Shown here: in pieces, positions 19,050 through 28,801 of the stretch
How positions within the stretch are numbered: the stretch's first letter is position 1
How the letters are laid out: the number at the start of each line of letters is the position of its first letter
From: Cytobacillus pseudoceanisediminis
Lineage (GTDB): Bacteria; Bacillota; Bacilli; Bacillales; Cytobacillaceae
Reading direction: 5' to 3'
NCBI RefSeq assembly: GCF_023516215.1
Contig: NZ_CP097349.1
Location: 806,001-870,000, forward strand
DNA length: 64,000 nucleotides
The notes under the pieces: generated by a model
What the model was told of the DNA's origin: nothing
Seen by the model: the letters and a program-made list of their open reading frames with translations, nothing else
Databases searched by the model: none
Translations under genes and position numbers: made by a program

Positions 19050-19137
19050 TATCGGTCACTTTTCGGAGATATAGTTCAGAATTTAATTTTTTCGGTCACA
19101 TGTTTAAAATATCGGCCACTTGGCGGAATATCAGCAT
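19050..19137. repeat. 20-bp-period tandem repeat (TATCGGTCA core), array 2
   Basis: Units with the core TATCGGTCA or one to three changes start at 19050, 19070, 19090, 19110 and 19129, again a 20-bp step, filling the gap between the peptide importer and the sugar operon. It matches array 1 at 11-59 in core and period but is more degenerate. Function unknown. Confidence 0.68.
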
Positions 19138-19183
19138 TCCTGCAAATTCACTATAAAAATATAAGAAATAGGAGAGGATTTTC

Positions 19184-20092
19184 ATGAAGGTTGGACTTAG
19201 CACGTACAGTTTGGTAAGAGAATTAAGAGATGGCAATATGACGGTTCTGGATGTGATCGACTGGATTGCCGAAAATGGCGGGGAACATATGGAAATAGTC
19301 CCTTATGGTTTTTCGGTTGTGGATAATGCGGAGCTGGCACATCAAATTAAGAAGAGAGCAGAATCAGCAGGTATTGAACTTTCTGCCTATTCCCTGCCGG
19401 CCAATTTTGTTCAGCCGACACAGGAAGCATTCGAACAAGAAGTGGAGAGGCTGAAGGAGCATGTCGATATCGTTAATCTCATGGGCATTAAGATTATGCG
19501 CCATGATGTAACAGCATTTCAGCTGAAGCCGGAAGAAATGACGATTCACTACTTCGAAGAGCATTTTGATAAGCTAGTAGAAGGAAGCCGTCAAATCGCA
19601 GATTACGCAGCACAATACGGCATTACGACAACCATTGAAAACCACGGATTCAATGTCCAATCGAGCGACCGGGTACAGCGGGTCATTCATGAGGTGGACC
19701 GTCCTAACTTCAAAACAACTCTCGATGTCGGCAACTTCCTTTGCATTGATGAGGATCCGCTCGTTGGGGTGAAAAAGAATCTGAAATACGCGGCAACTGT
19801 CCATTTAAAAGATTTCTATATTCGCCCATATTATGAGAATCCGGGTGATGGAGTATGGTTCAGAACGGTAAATGAAAACTATTTGCGCGGAGCCATCGTG
19901 GGCCACGGAGATCTAAATATACGCGAGATTATCAGATTGATAAAAGACTCCGGCTATGACGGCTATCTAACAGTGGAATTTGAAGGCATGGAAGATTGCA
20001 GGACCGGTTCGAAAATTGGCATGGATAATGTAAGAAGATTATGGAACGAAGTGCAGGCAGTGAATGATACTAAGCCGGTTTTGAAAGGGTGA
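19184..20092 (+). CDS. Sugar phosphate isomerase/epimerase-like TIM-barrel protein
   Basis: A 302-residue AP-endonuclease-2/IolE-type barrel. The conserved metal ligands are visible as IENHGF (Glu), TLDVGNF (Asp), HLKDFY (His) and VEFEGMED (Glu). These proteins isomerise or beta-eliminate keto-sugars or inositols made by Gfo/Idh dehydrogenases. The next gene is such a dehydrogenase and overlaps by 4 bp. RBS AGGAGAGG. Substrate unknown. Confidence 0.85.
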   Translation: MKVGLSTYSLVRELRDGNMTVLDVIDWIAENGGEHMEIVPYGFSVVDNAELAHQIKKRAESAGIELSAYSLPANFVQPTQEAFEQEVERLKEHVDIVNLMGIKIMRHDVTAFQLKPEEMTIHYFEEHFDKLVEGSRQIADYAAQYGITTTIENHGFNVQSSDRVQRVIHEVDRPNFKTTLDVGNFLCIDEDPLVGVKKNLKYAATVHLKDFYIRPYYENPGDGVWFRTVNENYLRGAIVGHGDLNIREIIRLIKDSGYDGYLTVEFEGMEDCRTGSKIGMDNVRRLWNEVQAVNDTKPVLKG

Positions 20093-21158
20093 AGAAAGTG
20101 GAGCCTTTAAGAGTCTGTATTATAGGAGCCGGATCCATATCTGATATGCACTTCAAGTCCTTTGCCAGCAATTCTGATGCTGTCCTGTACGGAGTTTTTG
20201 ATTATTCTGCGGAAAGAGCGGAAGCGAAAGCGCTGGAGTATGGAATCACCCATGTATATAGGAATATAGAAGAAGTGTATAGTGACACGAAAATCGATGC
20301 AGTAAGCATTTGCACTTGGAATAATAGCCATGCGGAAATATCTGTTGGGGCACTACACGCTGGAAAACATGTACTGGTAGAAAAGCCTTTGGCCATGAAT
20401 GTGGAAGAAGCGTTAAAAGTGGAAGCGGCTGTAAGGAATAGCGGGAAAACCCTGCAGGTAGGATTCGTCCGAAGGTTTGCAACAAATACAAAAGTGCTGA
20501 AAGCTTTTGTAGATAACGGAACTTTAGGCGACATTTACTATGCGAAAGCATCATGCCTGCGCCGTCTCGGAAATCCCGGGGGCTGGTTTGCTGACAAGGA
20601 TCGCTCAGGGGGAGGCCCTTTAATTGACCTGGGTGTTCATGTCATCGATGTGTGCTGGTATCTTATGGGCCGCCCTAAAGTGAAGTCGATTTCCGGAAAT
20701 GTGTACAGCAAGCTGGGGAACAGAGGGAATGTCGAGAATTTGCGCTTTTATAAAGCGGCAGATTATCAAAAAAACTGTAATACAGTAGAAGATTTAGCAA
20801 ATGCCCTTATAACGTTTGAGAATGGTGCCTCTTTATTTGTGGATGTATCCTATACACTTCATGCGAAGCAAGATGAAATTGAGTCAAATTATATGGCACA
20901 AAAGGCGGGGCAGAACTTGAGCCAGAATTGACCATTGTAAGTGAAGAAAATAACACCATTTTAAATATTCATCCGCAAATGGATCATCTAACATTTGATT
21001 TTGCCAATGCCTTTCAGAATCAGATCGATTCCTTTGTTTCAAGCAGCATAACAGGTACAAATCCATTGGCGCCCGTTGAAGATGGAGTGGAAATGATGAA
21101 GATCCTCGCTGGCATTTATGAAGCGGCTGATAAGAAAAGTGAGGTGACGTTTGCTTAA
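20089..21158 (+). pseudogene. Gfo/Idh/MocA-family oxidoreductase (single-base frameshift)
   Basis: NAD(P)-dependent sugar dehydrogenase: Rossmann motif IIGAGSISDMH at the N-terminus, EKPLAMN, and the GGGPLIDLGVHVIDV motif holding the catalytic Asp/His. The frame breaks at about 20880-20883; adding one A restores EIEVKLYGTKGGAELEPE-like sequence and the C-terminal region to 21158, about 356 residues. GTG 20089 overlaps the preceding stop; GTG 20098 is a possible alternative start. Likely makes a 3-keto-sugar for the flanking isomerases. Confidence 0.85.
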
Positions 21159-22047
21159 AATGAAGACTGTGAAACTTTCAAATAAAATTGGTGTCATGGT
21201 GGATAGTCTTCGGCTGCCCTTGTACGAAGGACTTAAAGTCTGCAGGGATATGGGGGCGGATGGTGTACAAATATACGCCGTTGAAGGAGAAATGGCTCCT
21301 GAAAATATAGATCAAGCTTCCCGAAAAAAACTTAAAAGCTATTTGGATTCCATTGGCCTGGAAATATCGGCACTTTGCGGCGACCTTGGAGGGCATGGGT
21401 TTCAGGATGCTGAGCAAAATCCTATTAAGATCGAAAAATCCAAACGCATTTTGGATCTCGCTGCAGAATTGGGAACAAATATTGTGACGACGCATATTGG
21501 CATTATTCCTGAAGAGCAGGACAGCCCCATATATGAAGCCATGCAGACAGCATGTGAAGAACTGGCTGTTTACGCAAGAAGCATGAATGCCTACTTTGCC
21601 ATTGAGACAGGTCCTGAACCTTCTGTCAGGCTTAAAGACTTCCTGGATACCCTGAGCACAAATGGAGTATCAGTTAATTTCGATCCAGCGAATATGGTTA
21701 TGGTAACCGGAGATGACCCGGCAGCTGGTGTTAGGCTCCTAAAGGATTATATTGTCCATACACATGTGAAGGATGGAAAGAGGCTTAAGCCTGCTGATCC
21801 CCGTGATGTCTACGGGTTCCTTGGATATGGCGGCGGTACAGACCATGCGAAAATTGCCGAAATGGTTGCCTCAGGTGAATATTTTAGGGAGCTTCCGCTC
21901 GGAAAGGGAAATGTTGACTTCGAGGCTTACTTCAATGCTTTGAACGAAATTAATTATCAAGGGTACTTAACGATTGAAAGAGAAGTGGACCAAAATCCAA
22001 TCCGTGATATCGCGGAAGCGGTAGGGTTCATTAAAAGCTTTAGGTAA
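21151..22047 (+). CDS. Second sugar phosphate isomerase/epimerase-like TIM-barrel protein
   Basis: A 298-residue AP-endonuclease-2-like barrel with metal-ligand motifs AIETGPEP, NFDPANM, HTHVKDGK and TIEREVD. TTG 21151 overlaps the dehydrogenase end behind GAGGTGACG; ATG 21160 is also possible. Two barrels flanking one Gfo/Idh enzyme is a layout known from 3-keto-glycoside pathways, where one acts as lyase or hydratase. Exact reaction not assignable. Confidence 0.83.
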   Translation: MLKMKTVKLSNKIGVMVDSLRLPLYEGLKVCRDMGADGVQIYAVEGEMAPENIDQASRKKLKSYLDSIGLEISALCGDLGGHGFQDAEQNPIKIEKSKRILDLAAELGTNIVTTHIGIIPEEQDSPIYEAMQTACEELAVYARSMNAYFAIETGPEPSVRLKDFLDTLSTNGVSVNFDPANMVMVTGDDPAAGVRLLKDYIVHTHVKDGKRLKPADPRDVYGFLGYGGGTDHAKIAEMVASGEYFRELPLGKGNVDFEAYFNALNEINYQGYLTIEREVDQNPIRDIAEAVGFIKSFR

Positions 22048-22094
22048 ATGGATTCATGCTTTGAACAAAGTGTATAATGAGATAGGGATTTCCA

Positions 22095-22253
22095 ATGAAA
22101 GCTTCCAAAATGGAAACGTATGATTTCTCTTTTGGAAGCTTTAACGAACTTGCACAGAAAAGTGATTTAGTTTTAAAGGATGTTGTTGGTTTTTCCAATG
22201 AAGGCGAGAGTCAACACGATTCTTTAAATGCACCTTCAGAGTTGGAAGTCTAA
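22095..22253 (+). CDS. Possible 52-residue protein between the barrel gene and the ROK regulator
   Basis: An open frame with ATG 22095 and an AGGG-type ribosome site, encoding a hydrophilic, acidic peptide with no motif I know. The same DNA contains a perfect 13-bp inverted repeat (22098-22110 with 22130-22142, 19-nt loop) without a T-tract, so the region could instead be an RNA structure or a regulator-binding site. Coding status uncertain. Confidence 0.3.
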   Translation: MKASKMETYDFSFGSFNELAQKSDLVLKDVVGFSNEGESQHDSLNAPSELEV

Positions 22254-22280
22254 ATCTGCAGGCATAAAGAAGGTAGGATA

Positions 22281-23435
22281 ATGGAGAAACACGATCAGCT
22301 TTTAATGAAAAGACAAAATAAAAATCTTGTTCTTGATATTTTAAAGACCAAGTCTCCTATATCAAGGATAGATATTGCAAAAATGACGGGGATGAGCCCG
22401 ACTTCCATAACACGAATTGTCACTGAGCTTCAGCTGCAGGGCTATCTAAGGGAAACGGAGGCAGTTGCATCGGGAGTAGGGAGAAAAGCAACCTTGCTGG
22501 AAGTTCGCGGAGATGTGCTTTATACAGTTGGCATTGAAATTGATAAATCCCTGCTGAAGGTTGGAATTGTCAATTATATTGGAGAAATGGTTTCATTACA
22601 TAAGAGTAAAAGAAATGAATCAGAGAGTTATATGGAAACACTTCATAAAATAGATGCGGTCATTCGAAAGATCATGGATGAAAACGAGATTCCTGCTGCT
22701 AAAATAATGGGCCTGGCAGTCGGTTTACCTGGATATATTGATTATAAAAACGGAATTGTAAAGATATCGGATCAGTTAAAGTGGAAAGATGCAAGCCTGG
22801 CTGAAGATCTGCAAAAGCTTACCTCTTTTAATGTCATAGTAGATAATGAATTAAAAATGAAGATTGTGGCAGAGAGCTTTACAGGCAAAGCGAAGAATTC
22901 GCAGAATTCCATATTAATAGGCATTGGGTCAGGAATAGGCTCTTCTATCATGCTTAATGGAGACATTTACAGAGGGGAAACCAATAATGCAGGGGAAATC
23001 GGGCATACCGTGATTGATCCTACTGGCAATGTCTGCAATTGCGGCAAAATAGGCTGTCTTGCAACCTATATTTCTGAAGGGGCGATCCTTGCTGACAGCA
23101 GGAAGGTGAAGGATATTTCTTCTATAGAAGATGTGTTCCAATCCTACCGTGACCGGGAGCCCTGGGCACTTAATATTATGGATAGAGCCTCCACTTATAT
23201 TGCATTGGCCATCAGCAACCTCCTCTGTCTGTATAATCCTGAAGTCATTATCTTGAGCGGCAATACGATTGAGAAGCTGCCTGAAATGAAGCAAGCCATT
23301 GAGCAAAAATGCGAGTTATATATATGGGAGCCATTGAAGCAATCGGTGAGAATCGTATATTCGGAATTAAGTGAGAACGGAGTTGTTCTTGGGGCGGCCA
23401 TACAGGCCCAAAATCTCATGCTGGAGCTTGAGTAG
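22281..23435 (+). CDS. ROK-family transcriptional regulator (NagC/XylR type)
   Basis: A 384-residue protein: N-terminal winged helix (PISRIDIAKMTGMSPTSITR) and a ROK sugar-kinase-like domain with the zinc motif CNCGKIGCLATY and the GIGSGIGSSI phosphate loop. Probably senses a sugar and controls the surrounding catabolic genes. It reads in the same direction as the operon, before the asparaginase. RBS AAGGTAGGA. Confidence 0.88.
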   Translation: MEKHDQLLMKRQNKNLVLDILKTKSPISRIDIAKMTGMSPTSITRIVTELQLQGYLRETEAVASGVGRKATLLEVRGDVLYTVGIEIDKSLLKVGIVNYIGEMVSLHKSKRNESESYMETLHKIDAVIRKIMDENEIPAAKIMGLAVGLPGYIDYKNGIVKISDQLKWKDASLAEDLQKLTSFNVIVDNELKMKIVAESFTGKAKNSQNSILIGIGSGIGSSIMLNGDIYRGETNNAGEIGHTVIDPTGNVCNCGKIGCLATYISEGAILADSRKVKDISSIEDVFQSYRDREPWALNIMDRASTYIALAISNLLCLYNPEVIILSGNTIEKLPEMKQAIEQKCELYIWEPLKQSVRIVYSELSENGVVLGAAIQAQNLMLELE

Positions 23436-23463
23436 ATAAGCTAATTTTAAGGAGAGAACTGAA

Positions 23464-24479
23464 TTGAAATACACTGCATTAGTAGAGGAAGTCAGGGGAG
23501 GACTGGTTGAGAATATTCATACGGGGATCATTTGCGGTATGAATGATCAATTAGAATCCTTTTATCAGGTTGGTGATGAAGAGCATTACACATACTTTCG
23601 CTCTGCATCTAAGCCAATCCAGGCACTGCCGGTGTTTCTGACTGACATAATTGATAAGTACGGATTAACAGAGCAGGAAGCTGCACTGTTTACAGCTTCC
23701 CATCGAGGAGAACCCTACCATATTAAGGCGCTGGAATCCATGTTAGCAAAACTCCCTGTAAAGGAAGAAGAACTTTATTGCCCGCCTTCTTATCCTTTAA
23801 ATATACAGCCAAGAGAAGAGATGATCAGACAAGGGATTCAGAAAAGGAGGCTTTATCACAATTGCGCAGGCAAACATATGGGATTTATTGCAGTATGCCG
23901 TGAATGGGGATTTCCAGTGGAGGGATACTGGAAAGAAGACCATCCTTTACAAAAGCACATCATGGATATTCTTTCTCATTTATCGGGCATCCCGGTCTCT
24001 GCTATTCATATTGGTATTGATGGCTGCGGGACCCCGTTTTTGCCATTCCTTTAAAGAGGATGTCAGAAGTATACCTGAAGCTGGCTTGTCCCGATCTGAT
24101 TCAAGACCCCCAGCTCCAGCTGGCAGTTAATAAGATGACGGCCATTATGAATAACCAGTTCAATATGGTTGCATCACAGCATTTTATCTGTTCGATTTTA
24201 TTGGAAGACAAGAATATTGTAGCTAAAGGCGGGGCCCAGGGTGTGTATTGCTTCGGACTAAAAAAAGAACGGGCTGGATTTGCCCTCAAAGTGTTAAATG
24301 GATCTGAGGATGTCTGGCCAAACATTGTAGCATCTATTCTTGAACAAATACACTATAGCAATCACGAAACCATAAAAAACCTGAGAAACCTAAGGCCATC
24401 CGTTATTCGAAATGATGCTGGAATGGAAGTGGGATCTATAAAGGAAATATTCCAGTCCGAGAAATTGCCTTTAAATTAA
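23464..24479 (+). pseudogene. Asparaginase of the AnsA-like PF06089 family (single-base frameshift)
   Basis: The protein begins VEEVRGGLVENIHTGIICG-like, with RSASKPIQALPV, NCAGKH and GCGTP motifs that define the bacterial PF06089 asparaginase family. The frame breaks at about 24031-24040; one additional G after ACCCC restores GCGTPVFAIPLKRM and runs to 24479, about 338 residues. TTG start behind AAGGAGAG. In an operon with sugar enzymes it suggests release of ammonia from an asparagine- or amide-linked sugar compound. Probable sequencing error. Confidence 0.83.
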
Positions 24480-24511
24480 AATTAGAACGCACGATTAAAG
24501 GAGATACATAC

Positions 24512-25198
24512 ATGTTAATAGAAGTGATCGCAGATACCCTAAGTGATGCGCTAATTGCCCAGGAAGCAGGAGCAGGCAGAATTGAACTGGTAACCGGGCT
24601 CGCAGAGGGCGGTCTGACACCAGGCTATGGAGTCATTGAAAGAGTGTGCAAGGAATTAAAGATTCCAGTAAATGTGATGATCCGTCCGCACAGCCGCGGG
24701 TTTTTCTATTCGGAAGAAGACCTTGACATTATGATTCAGGATATTAAAGTATGCAATAAATTAGGAGCGGCGGGTGTAGTGCTTGGCGTTCTTACACCTG
24801 ATCATCAAGTACATAACGATCATTTGAAACGTCTAATCGACGCAGCAGGTGGGTTGGATATAACCTTCCACCGTGCCTTTGATGAGGCCGATGATCAATT
24901 TGCAGCATTGGAAAGTCTAAAACAGTATCCGCAAATTTCGAGAATCCTTACTTCCGGAGGCCGGAGAAGTGCAGCTGATGCAGCAGAAAGACTAAAGAGC
25001 CTGCATGAACGTACAGCAAATAGTCATTTAAAGATCATGGCGGGTGCAGGTCTTTCCATTGAAAATATCAGTGTGTTTTTGGATGAGGTGCCAGTCACTG
25101 AAGTTCATTTTGGTACAGGAGTTCGTGTGGAATCAAGCTATGAGCATGCGATTGATCCTGAGAGAGTGCAAAAGGTAAAGAAAATAATCGGTGCATAA
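24512..25198 (+). CDS. cutC: CutC-family TIM-barrel protein
   Basis: A 228-residue protein with the CutC motifs AGAGRIELVTGLAEGGLTP (N-terminus), VMIRPHSRGFFYS and FHRAFDE, and ILTSGGRRSA near the C-terminus. Historically called copper homeostasis protein, but its true function is not established; an enzymatic role in sugar or amino-sugar metabolism would fit its place at the end of this catabolic run. RBS AAAGGAG. Confidence 0.88.
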   Translation: MLIEVIADTLSDALIAQEAGAGRIELVTGLAEGGLTPGYGVIERVCKELKIPVNVMIRPHSRGFFYSEEDLDIMIQDIKVCNKLGAAGVVLGVLTPDHQVHNDHLKRLIDAAGGLDITFHRAFDEADDQFAALESLKQYPQISRILTSGGRRSAADAAERLKSLHERTANSHLKIMAGAGLSIENISVFLDEVPVTEVHFGTGVRVESSYEHAIDPERVQKVKKIIGA

Positions 25199-25252
25199 TG
25201 TGAAAAGGCTTTAGCGGAATGCGACCTGCTGAAGCAATATAAATTACAAGCC

Positions 25253-25285
25253 AAAACGCTCAGAGTTATTCTGAGCGTTTTTTTT
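25253..25285 (+). terminator. Bidirectional terminator after cutC
   Basis: AAAACGCTCAGA (25253-25264) and TCTGAGCGTTTT (25270-25281) form a perfect 12-bp stem with a 5-nt loop and an eight-T tract. The left arm is A-rich, so it can also stop transcription of the convergent serine-hydrolase gene. Confidence 0.9.
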
Positions 25286-25306
25286 GAGTGTAATTTTCTA
25301 TAATCC

Positions 25307-26767
25307 TTAATCTTTATTTAAGGTGAATCGATGATAGATTCTTAAAGCGGTAAGAACCAATCCAATAATGAAAACAATCGCTAATAAGACCATTGCAGCA
25401 GGAAAAAGACCAAATGCATCAATTGTGGTTGAACTATTATTTTGTAATGTTGGGACAATAAAGAACAACCATCCGATTAATGATGCTGGAATTAATTGAG
25501 GAATTAATCGAAGGATAAATCTCCAAGTTGGTTGATGTTTCCGTTTTTTCGACCATTTTTTACTTCGCAGTATACCTCTTATTCCTAAAAGTAAGTAAAT
25601 CAATGTGATAGCGCCAAGTGATAAATCGATTATTTTTGGTGAAGGAGCTTTTGATTCAGGTTCTTGTCCCTCGGCTAATTGGATAATACCTGAACTAATC
25701 TCATAAGCGTGTTCTAAAGTAGGGGTAAAGCTATTTAGTAAAACTGCAACCCCATAGCCAATGCCAGGAACAATATCTTGTTGAGTTTGATACGTTGATA
25801 CTGCACCGCTATGTGAGATTCGGACTGGTTTGACGCTTGGTGAGCTTAAAGACCAGCCAAGTCCGTATTTATTGCTGCCAGGCTGCTGTGAATAAGATTC
25901 TTCCAATAATTCTTTGGATAAAAGCTGTTGCCCAGAACTGTTTTTCCCTTCGTTCGTGTGCATAGCAAGCCATTTCCCCATATCTGATGCAGTTGATATG
26001 ACACTTCCAGCCCCCATATTCATCGCTTCAAGCTCTGTCCAAGGTATTGCAGTTCCATAAGCTGTTACATATCCTTTAGGCAGTCCTTGTACAAAATCAG
26101 TAGAGTTCACTGCTGCAAGTGAATCACCCATTCCTAATGGAGAGAATATCTTTTGTTTAAGATATTGAGAGAATTCTATTCCGCTTACTTCTTCCACTAA
26201 GCGGGCTAAGAGCCAGTAGTTTGCATTGCTATAATAGTGTTTCTCTCCTGGATTTGATTGCAGATTCCAATCATATAAACGTTCCACTCCTGCTTTTAAG
26301 CTGCTCGCTGGCGAAACAATTATCCGATTCGGAATCCCTGATGTGTGACTCATTAATTGACGTATTGTAACTTCTTTCCATCGTGTGTCGTCAAGTTTTA
26401 CCTCTGGTAAATATTTTATTACTGGGTCATCCAGTTGGATTTTCCCTTCGTCAACGAGCTGTAAAACAGCAAATGAAGTAAATGATTTGGATGCGGAACC
26501 GATTCTCATTAATGAGTTTTCATTTATAGACATACCTTCAGAATCGTGACCATATCCTTTCTCATATACTAATTTACCATCTTCTACCACTACGATGGAT
26601 GCACCGGGTAGTCCGTTACGTTCCATATAGTTAGTAACAAATTTATCAACATCTTCAGTTCTAAACGATTGAGCAGCATGTGCAGAAAAAGGGAGGTGGA
26701 ACATAGGCATTACAAGAATTATTAACAGAGGAATAAAAAATAATTTCTTCGTATTAAAAGGTATCAA
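25307..26767 (-). CDS. Secreted, membrane-anchored serine hydrolase (beta-lactamase class C/PBP4* family)
   Basis: About 486 residues: signal peptide, a beta-lactamase-type domain with SASK (catalytic Ser-x-x-Lys), YSN (Tyr-x-Asn) and HSGA replacing the KTG box, then three to four C-terminal hydrophobic segments. Typical of Bacillus PbpE/PbpX-like esterases or peptidases, possibly active on D-Ala peptides or conferring envelope stress tolerance. The longest frame starts at 26818, but GGAGG at 26776-26780 points to TTG at 26765-26767. Transcribed convergently with cutC. Confidence 0.85.
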   Translation of the reverse strand: MIPFNTKKLFFIPLLIILVMPMFHLPFSAHAAQSFRTEDVDKFVTNYMERNGLPGASIVVVEDGKLVYEKGYGHDSEGMSINENSLMRIGSASKSFTSFAVLQLVDEGKIQLDDPVIKYLPEVKLDDTRWKEVTIRQLMSHTSGIPNRIIVSPASSLKAGVERLYDWNLQSNPGEKHYYSNANYWLLARLVEEVSGIEFSQYLKQKIFSPLGMGDSLAAVNSTDFVQGLPKGYVTAYGTAIPWTELEAMNMGAGSVISTASDMGKWLAMHTNEGKNSSGQQLLSKELLEESYSQQPGSNKYGLGWSLSSPSVKPVRISHSGAVSTYQTQQDIVPGIGYGVAVLLNSFTPTLEHAYEISSGIIQLAEGQEPESKAPSPKIIDLSLGAITLIYLLLGIRGILRSKKWSKKRKHQPTWRFILRLIPQLIPASLIGWLFFIVPTLQNNSSTTIDAFGLFPAAMVLLAIVFIIGLVLTALRIYHRFTLNKD

Positions 26768-26961
26768 ATAATTTTCCTCCAGTAGATTTGTGTTTATTAT
26801 GAAAGGCTCGAAGTACAAACATAATCATACAAGATAGTCTTTATTAGGTTAACCTGCTATAGACTAATTATTTTCTAAGCCCTCAGTCGTATTTGAATAT
26901 TCTGCTGTTAATATGATGGTTATTTTCCATGTCAATTCATTGCAAACATTGTTATGACAAT

Positions 26962-26997
26962 AAAAAAACAGACCAAATTGATATGCTGAATGGTCTG
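26962..26997 (-). terminator. Terminator of the HAD gene (minus strand)
   Basis: On the minus strand CAGACCA and TGGTCTG (26991-26997 and 26969-26975) form a 7-bp stem followed by seven Ts. It lies about 90 bp after the end of the HAD gene. The rest of the 26768-27090 gap shows nothing else. Confidence 0.7.
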
Positions 26998-27090
26998 CTT
27001 CATATACTAATTCAATTGTTCTCTCCCTTATCGGAACCCGTTAACGAATTACACCTGTCTTTTTTATTTCAAAAAGACCTATAAAATACT

Positions 27091-27879
27091 TTAAATCGCA
27101 TAAGATTTAAGAAGATAACGTTCAATAAACTCAGCTAATCCATCATTTTCGTGGTGCCCTGTAACAAAATCAGCTGCGTCTTTAACCAGTTTGCCGGCGT
27201 TCCCCATTGCCACACCCGTACCGGCATGACGAAGCATCTCTATATCATTGGGGCCATCTCCAATGGCTGCGACTTCATTTGGGCTGATTCCAAGTTCGTT
27301 AAGTAAGCTTTTGATAGCAGCCCATTTGGAAACATCGGGAGCAACCAGCTCAAACCCGTCATTCCAATCGATGACTGCTGCTTCCGTTTTAAACAAAGCA
27401 GATATTTCTTGGCTTGGGGAACCAGTTCGAACACTATATTTAAGAACATCCTGATAAGCAGCCTGTCTTAAATCTCCAATATACTGCGGCGGAATTTGCC
27501 CAACTTTCGTCCAATAATCGATTTCTTCATTTGTTTCCTTACAATATAGCCCAGTTGATGTATGGATCATAACATTACATGGACTTTCTGCGGTCAGATG
27601 GTGAAAGCGTTCCTCGTTCAATCGTACGGTTTTTATTTGCGTAGCCCTTCCTGTCTCTGCATCGTGAATAGAGGCACCATTCAAACAGATCATGGGAGTT
27701 TGCAATCCAATTTCTTTATGGTAGGGAGCAGTTACTTCATAGTGCCGGCCAGTGGCTAGAAACACCATGACTCCCTGATCTATGAGCCGATAAATGGCTT
27801 CCATGTTTCGGCGGGAAATGCAGTTTGAGGCTTTCAGGAGTGTACCATCCATATCAATAAATACTGCACGCATATTCAT
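27091..27879 (-). CDS. HAD-superfamily (Cof-type) phosphatase
   Basis: A 262-residue HAD IIB phosphatase: motif I DMDGTLL with both Asp, motif II FLATGR, Lys-containing motif III and motif IV GDGPNDIEML. The C2-type cap lies between motifs. Cof/YidA-type enzymes dephosphorylate sugar phosphates, flavins or PLP; the substrate is not predictable. The second start residue option (MRAVFIDMDG) is two codons in. Confidence 0.88.
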   Translation of the reverse strand: MNMRAVFIDMDGTLLKASNCISRRNMEAIYRLIDQGVMVFLATGRHYEVTAPYHKEIGLQTPMICLNGASIHDAETGRATQIKTVRLNEERFHHLTAESPCNVMIHTSTGLYCKETNEEIDYWTKVGQIPPQYIGDLRQAAYQDVLKYSVRTGSPSQEISALFKTEAAVIDWNDGFELVAPDVSKWAAIKSLLNELGISPNEVAAIGDGPNDIEMLRHAGTGVAMGNAGKLVKDAADFVTGHHENDGLAEFIERYLLKSYAI

Positions 27880-28010
27880 TTATATTGCCTCCTCTTTCGT
27901 TGATAAACCAATCATATCCTCTTAATATTAAAGCCAGGTAAACTCAGTGTATAGTTTTGTGTTTTTTATTTATCGAGTTGAAACATCCACAAAGAATAGA
28001 GGGGCAGACT

Positions 28011-28610
28011 ATGAATATTATTCTTGCTAGTGAAGCAAAAGGAAATATAAGAAATGAGATGAGTGTCATTTTTGTAGACGGCTTTTATCAATGGCTGAAT
28101 TACTTTTCAAAGGATAAAGCTAAACTTTACAGGACATTTGCCCATATGTTTAATACTGAGGTCTTCTATACGGCTGCAGATGACAATCATATTGCAGCTA
28201 TAGCCGCCTGTACAAACAATACACCTGCAGTGAGATTAAAATATAGTGAATTTAGAAAGCATCTTGGTTTAATTATGGGAAGTATTGCTTATATCGTTCT
28301 CAAAAAAGAATTTGAGAAAAATCAATATCCCTTTCAAATATCTGAAAATATGGGTGCAATAGAGTTTGTGGCAACATCAGTTAATTATAGAGGACAGGGT
28401 GTGGCGGCAGAACTGCTAAAATCCATAATGGATTCAAATCCATTTGACGAATATGTTCTAGAGGTAGCAGATACCAATACAAATGCCATCAAGCTTTATG
28501 AAAAACTGGGCTTTTCAGAGTTTATGCGTATACCTCAAAAGCATAGTGAAAGAAGTGGTGTCAATAATCTTGTCTATATGAAGCATGTGAAGAAGAAAGA
28601 AGTTGAGTAG
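28011..28610 (+). CDS. GNAT-family N-acetyltransferase
   Basis: A 199-residue protein with the GNAT fold; motif A is VNYRGQGVAAELLKSI (acetyl-CoA pyrophosphate loop R/QxxGxG/A) and motif B contains NAIKLYEKLGF. The longest frame begins at 27957, but GAGGGGC at 28000-28006 selects ATG 28011. Acceptor unknown. Monocistronic. Confidence 0.82.
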   Translation: MNIILASEAKGNIRNEMSVIFVDGFYQWLNYFSKDKAKLYRTFAHMFNTEVFYTAADDNHIAAIAACTNNTPAVRLKYSEFRKHLGLIMGSIAYIVLKKEFEKNQYPFQISENMGAIEFVATSVNYRGQGVAAELLKSIMDSNPFDEYVLEVADTNTNAIKLYEKLGFSEFMRIPQKHSERSGVNNLVYMKHVKKKEVE

Positions 28611-28801
28611 CTGGGGCCTGTCCTGTGATGTGATGGCTAAATGGACGAACTGAGAAACCCTGATGCTGTATAGTTGATTTGAATCCATTTATCTAAAAAT
28701 ACGTTATTTTCACGAAAAAGAAGTTTAATAGAAGTAAAGTTAAGACATCAATTATACTAGGCTTCGATTATAAAATATTTCTAAGAAGGAGATTAATATC
28801 A

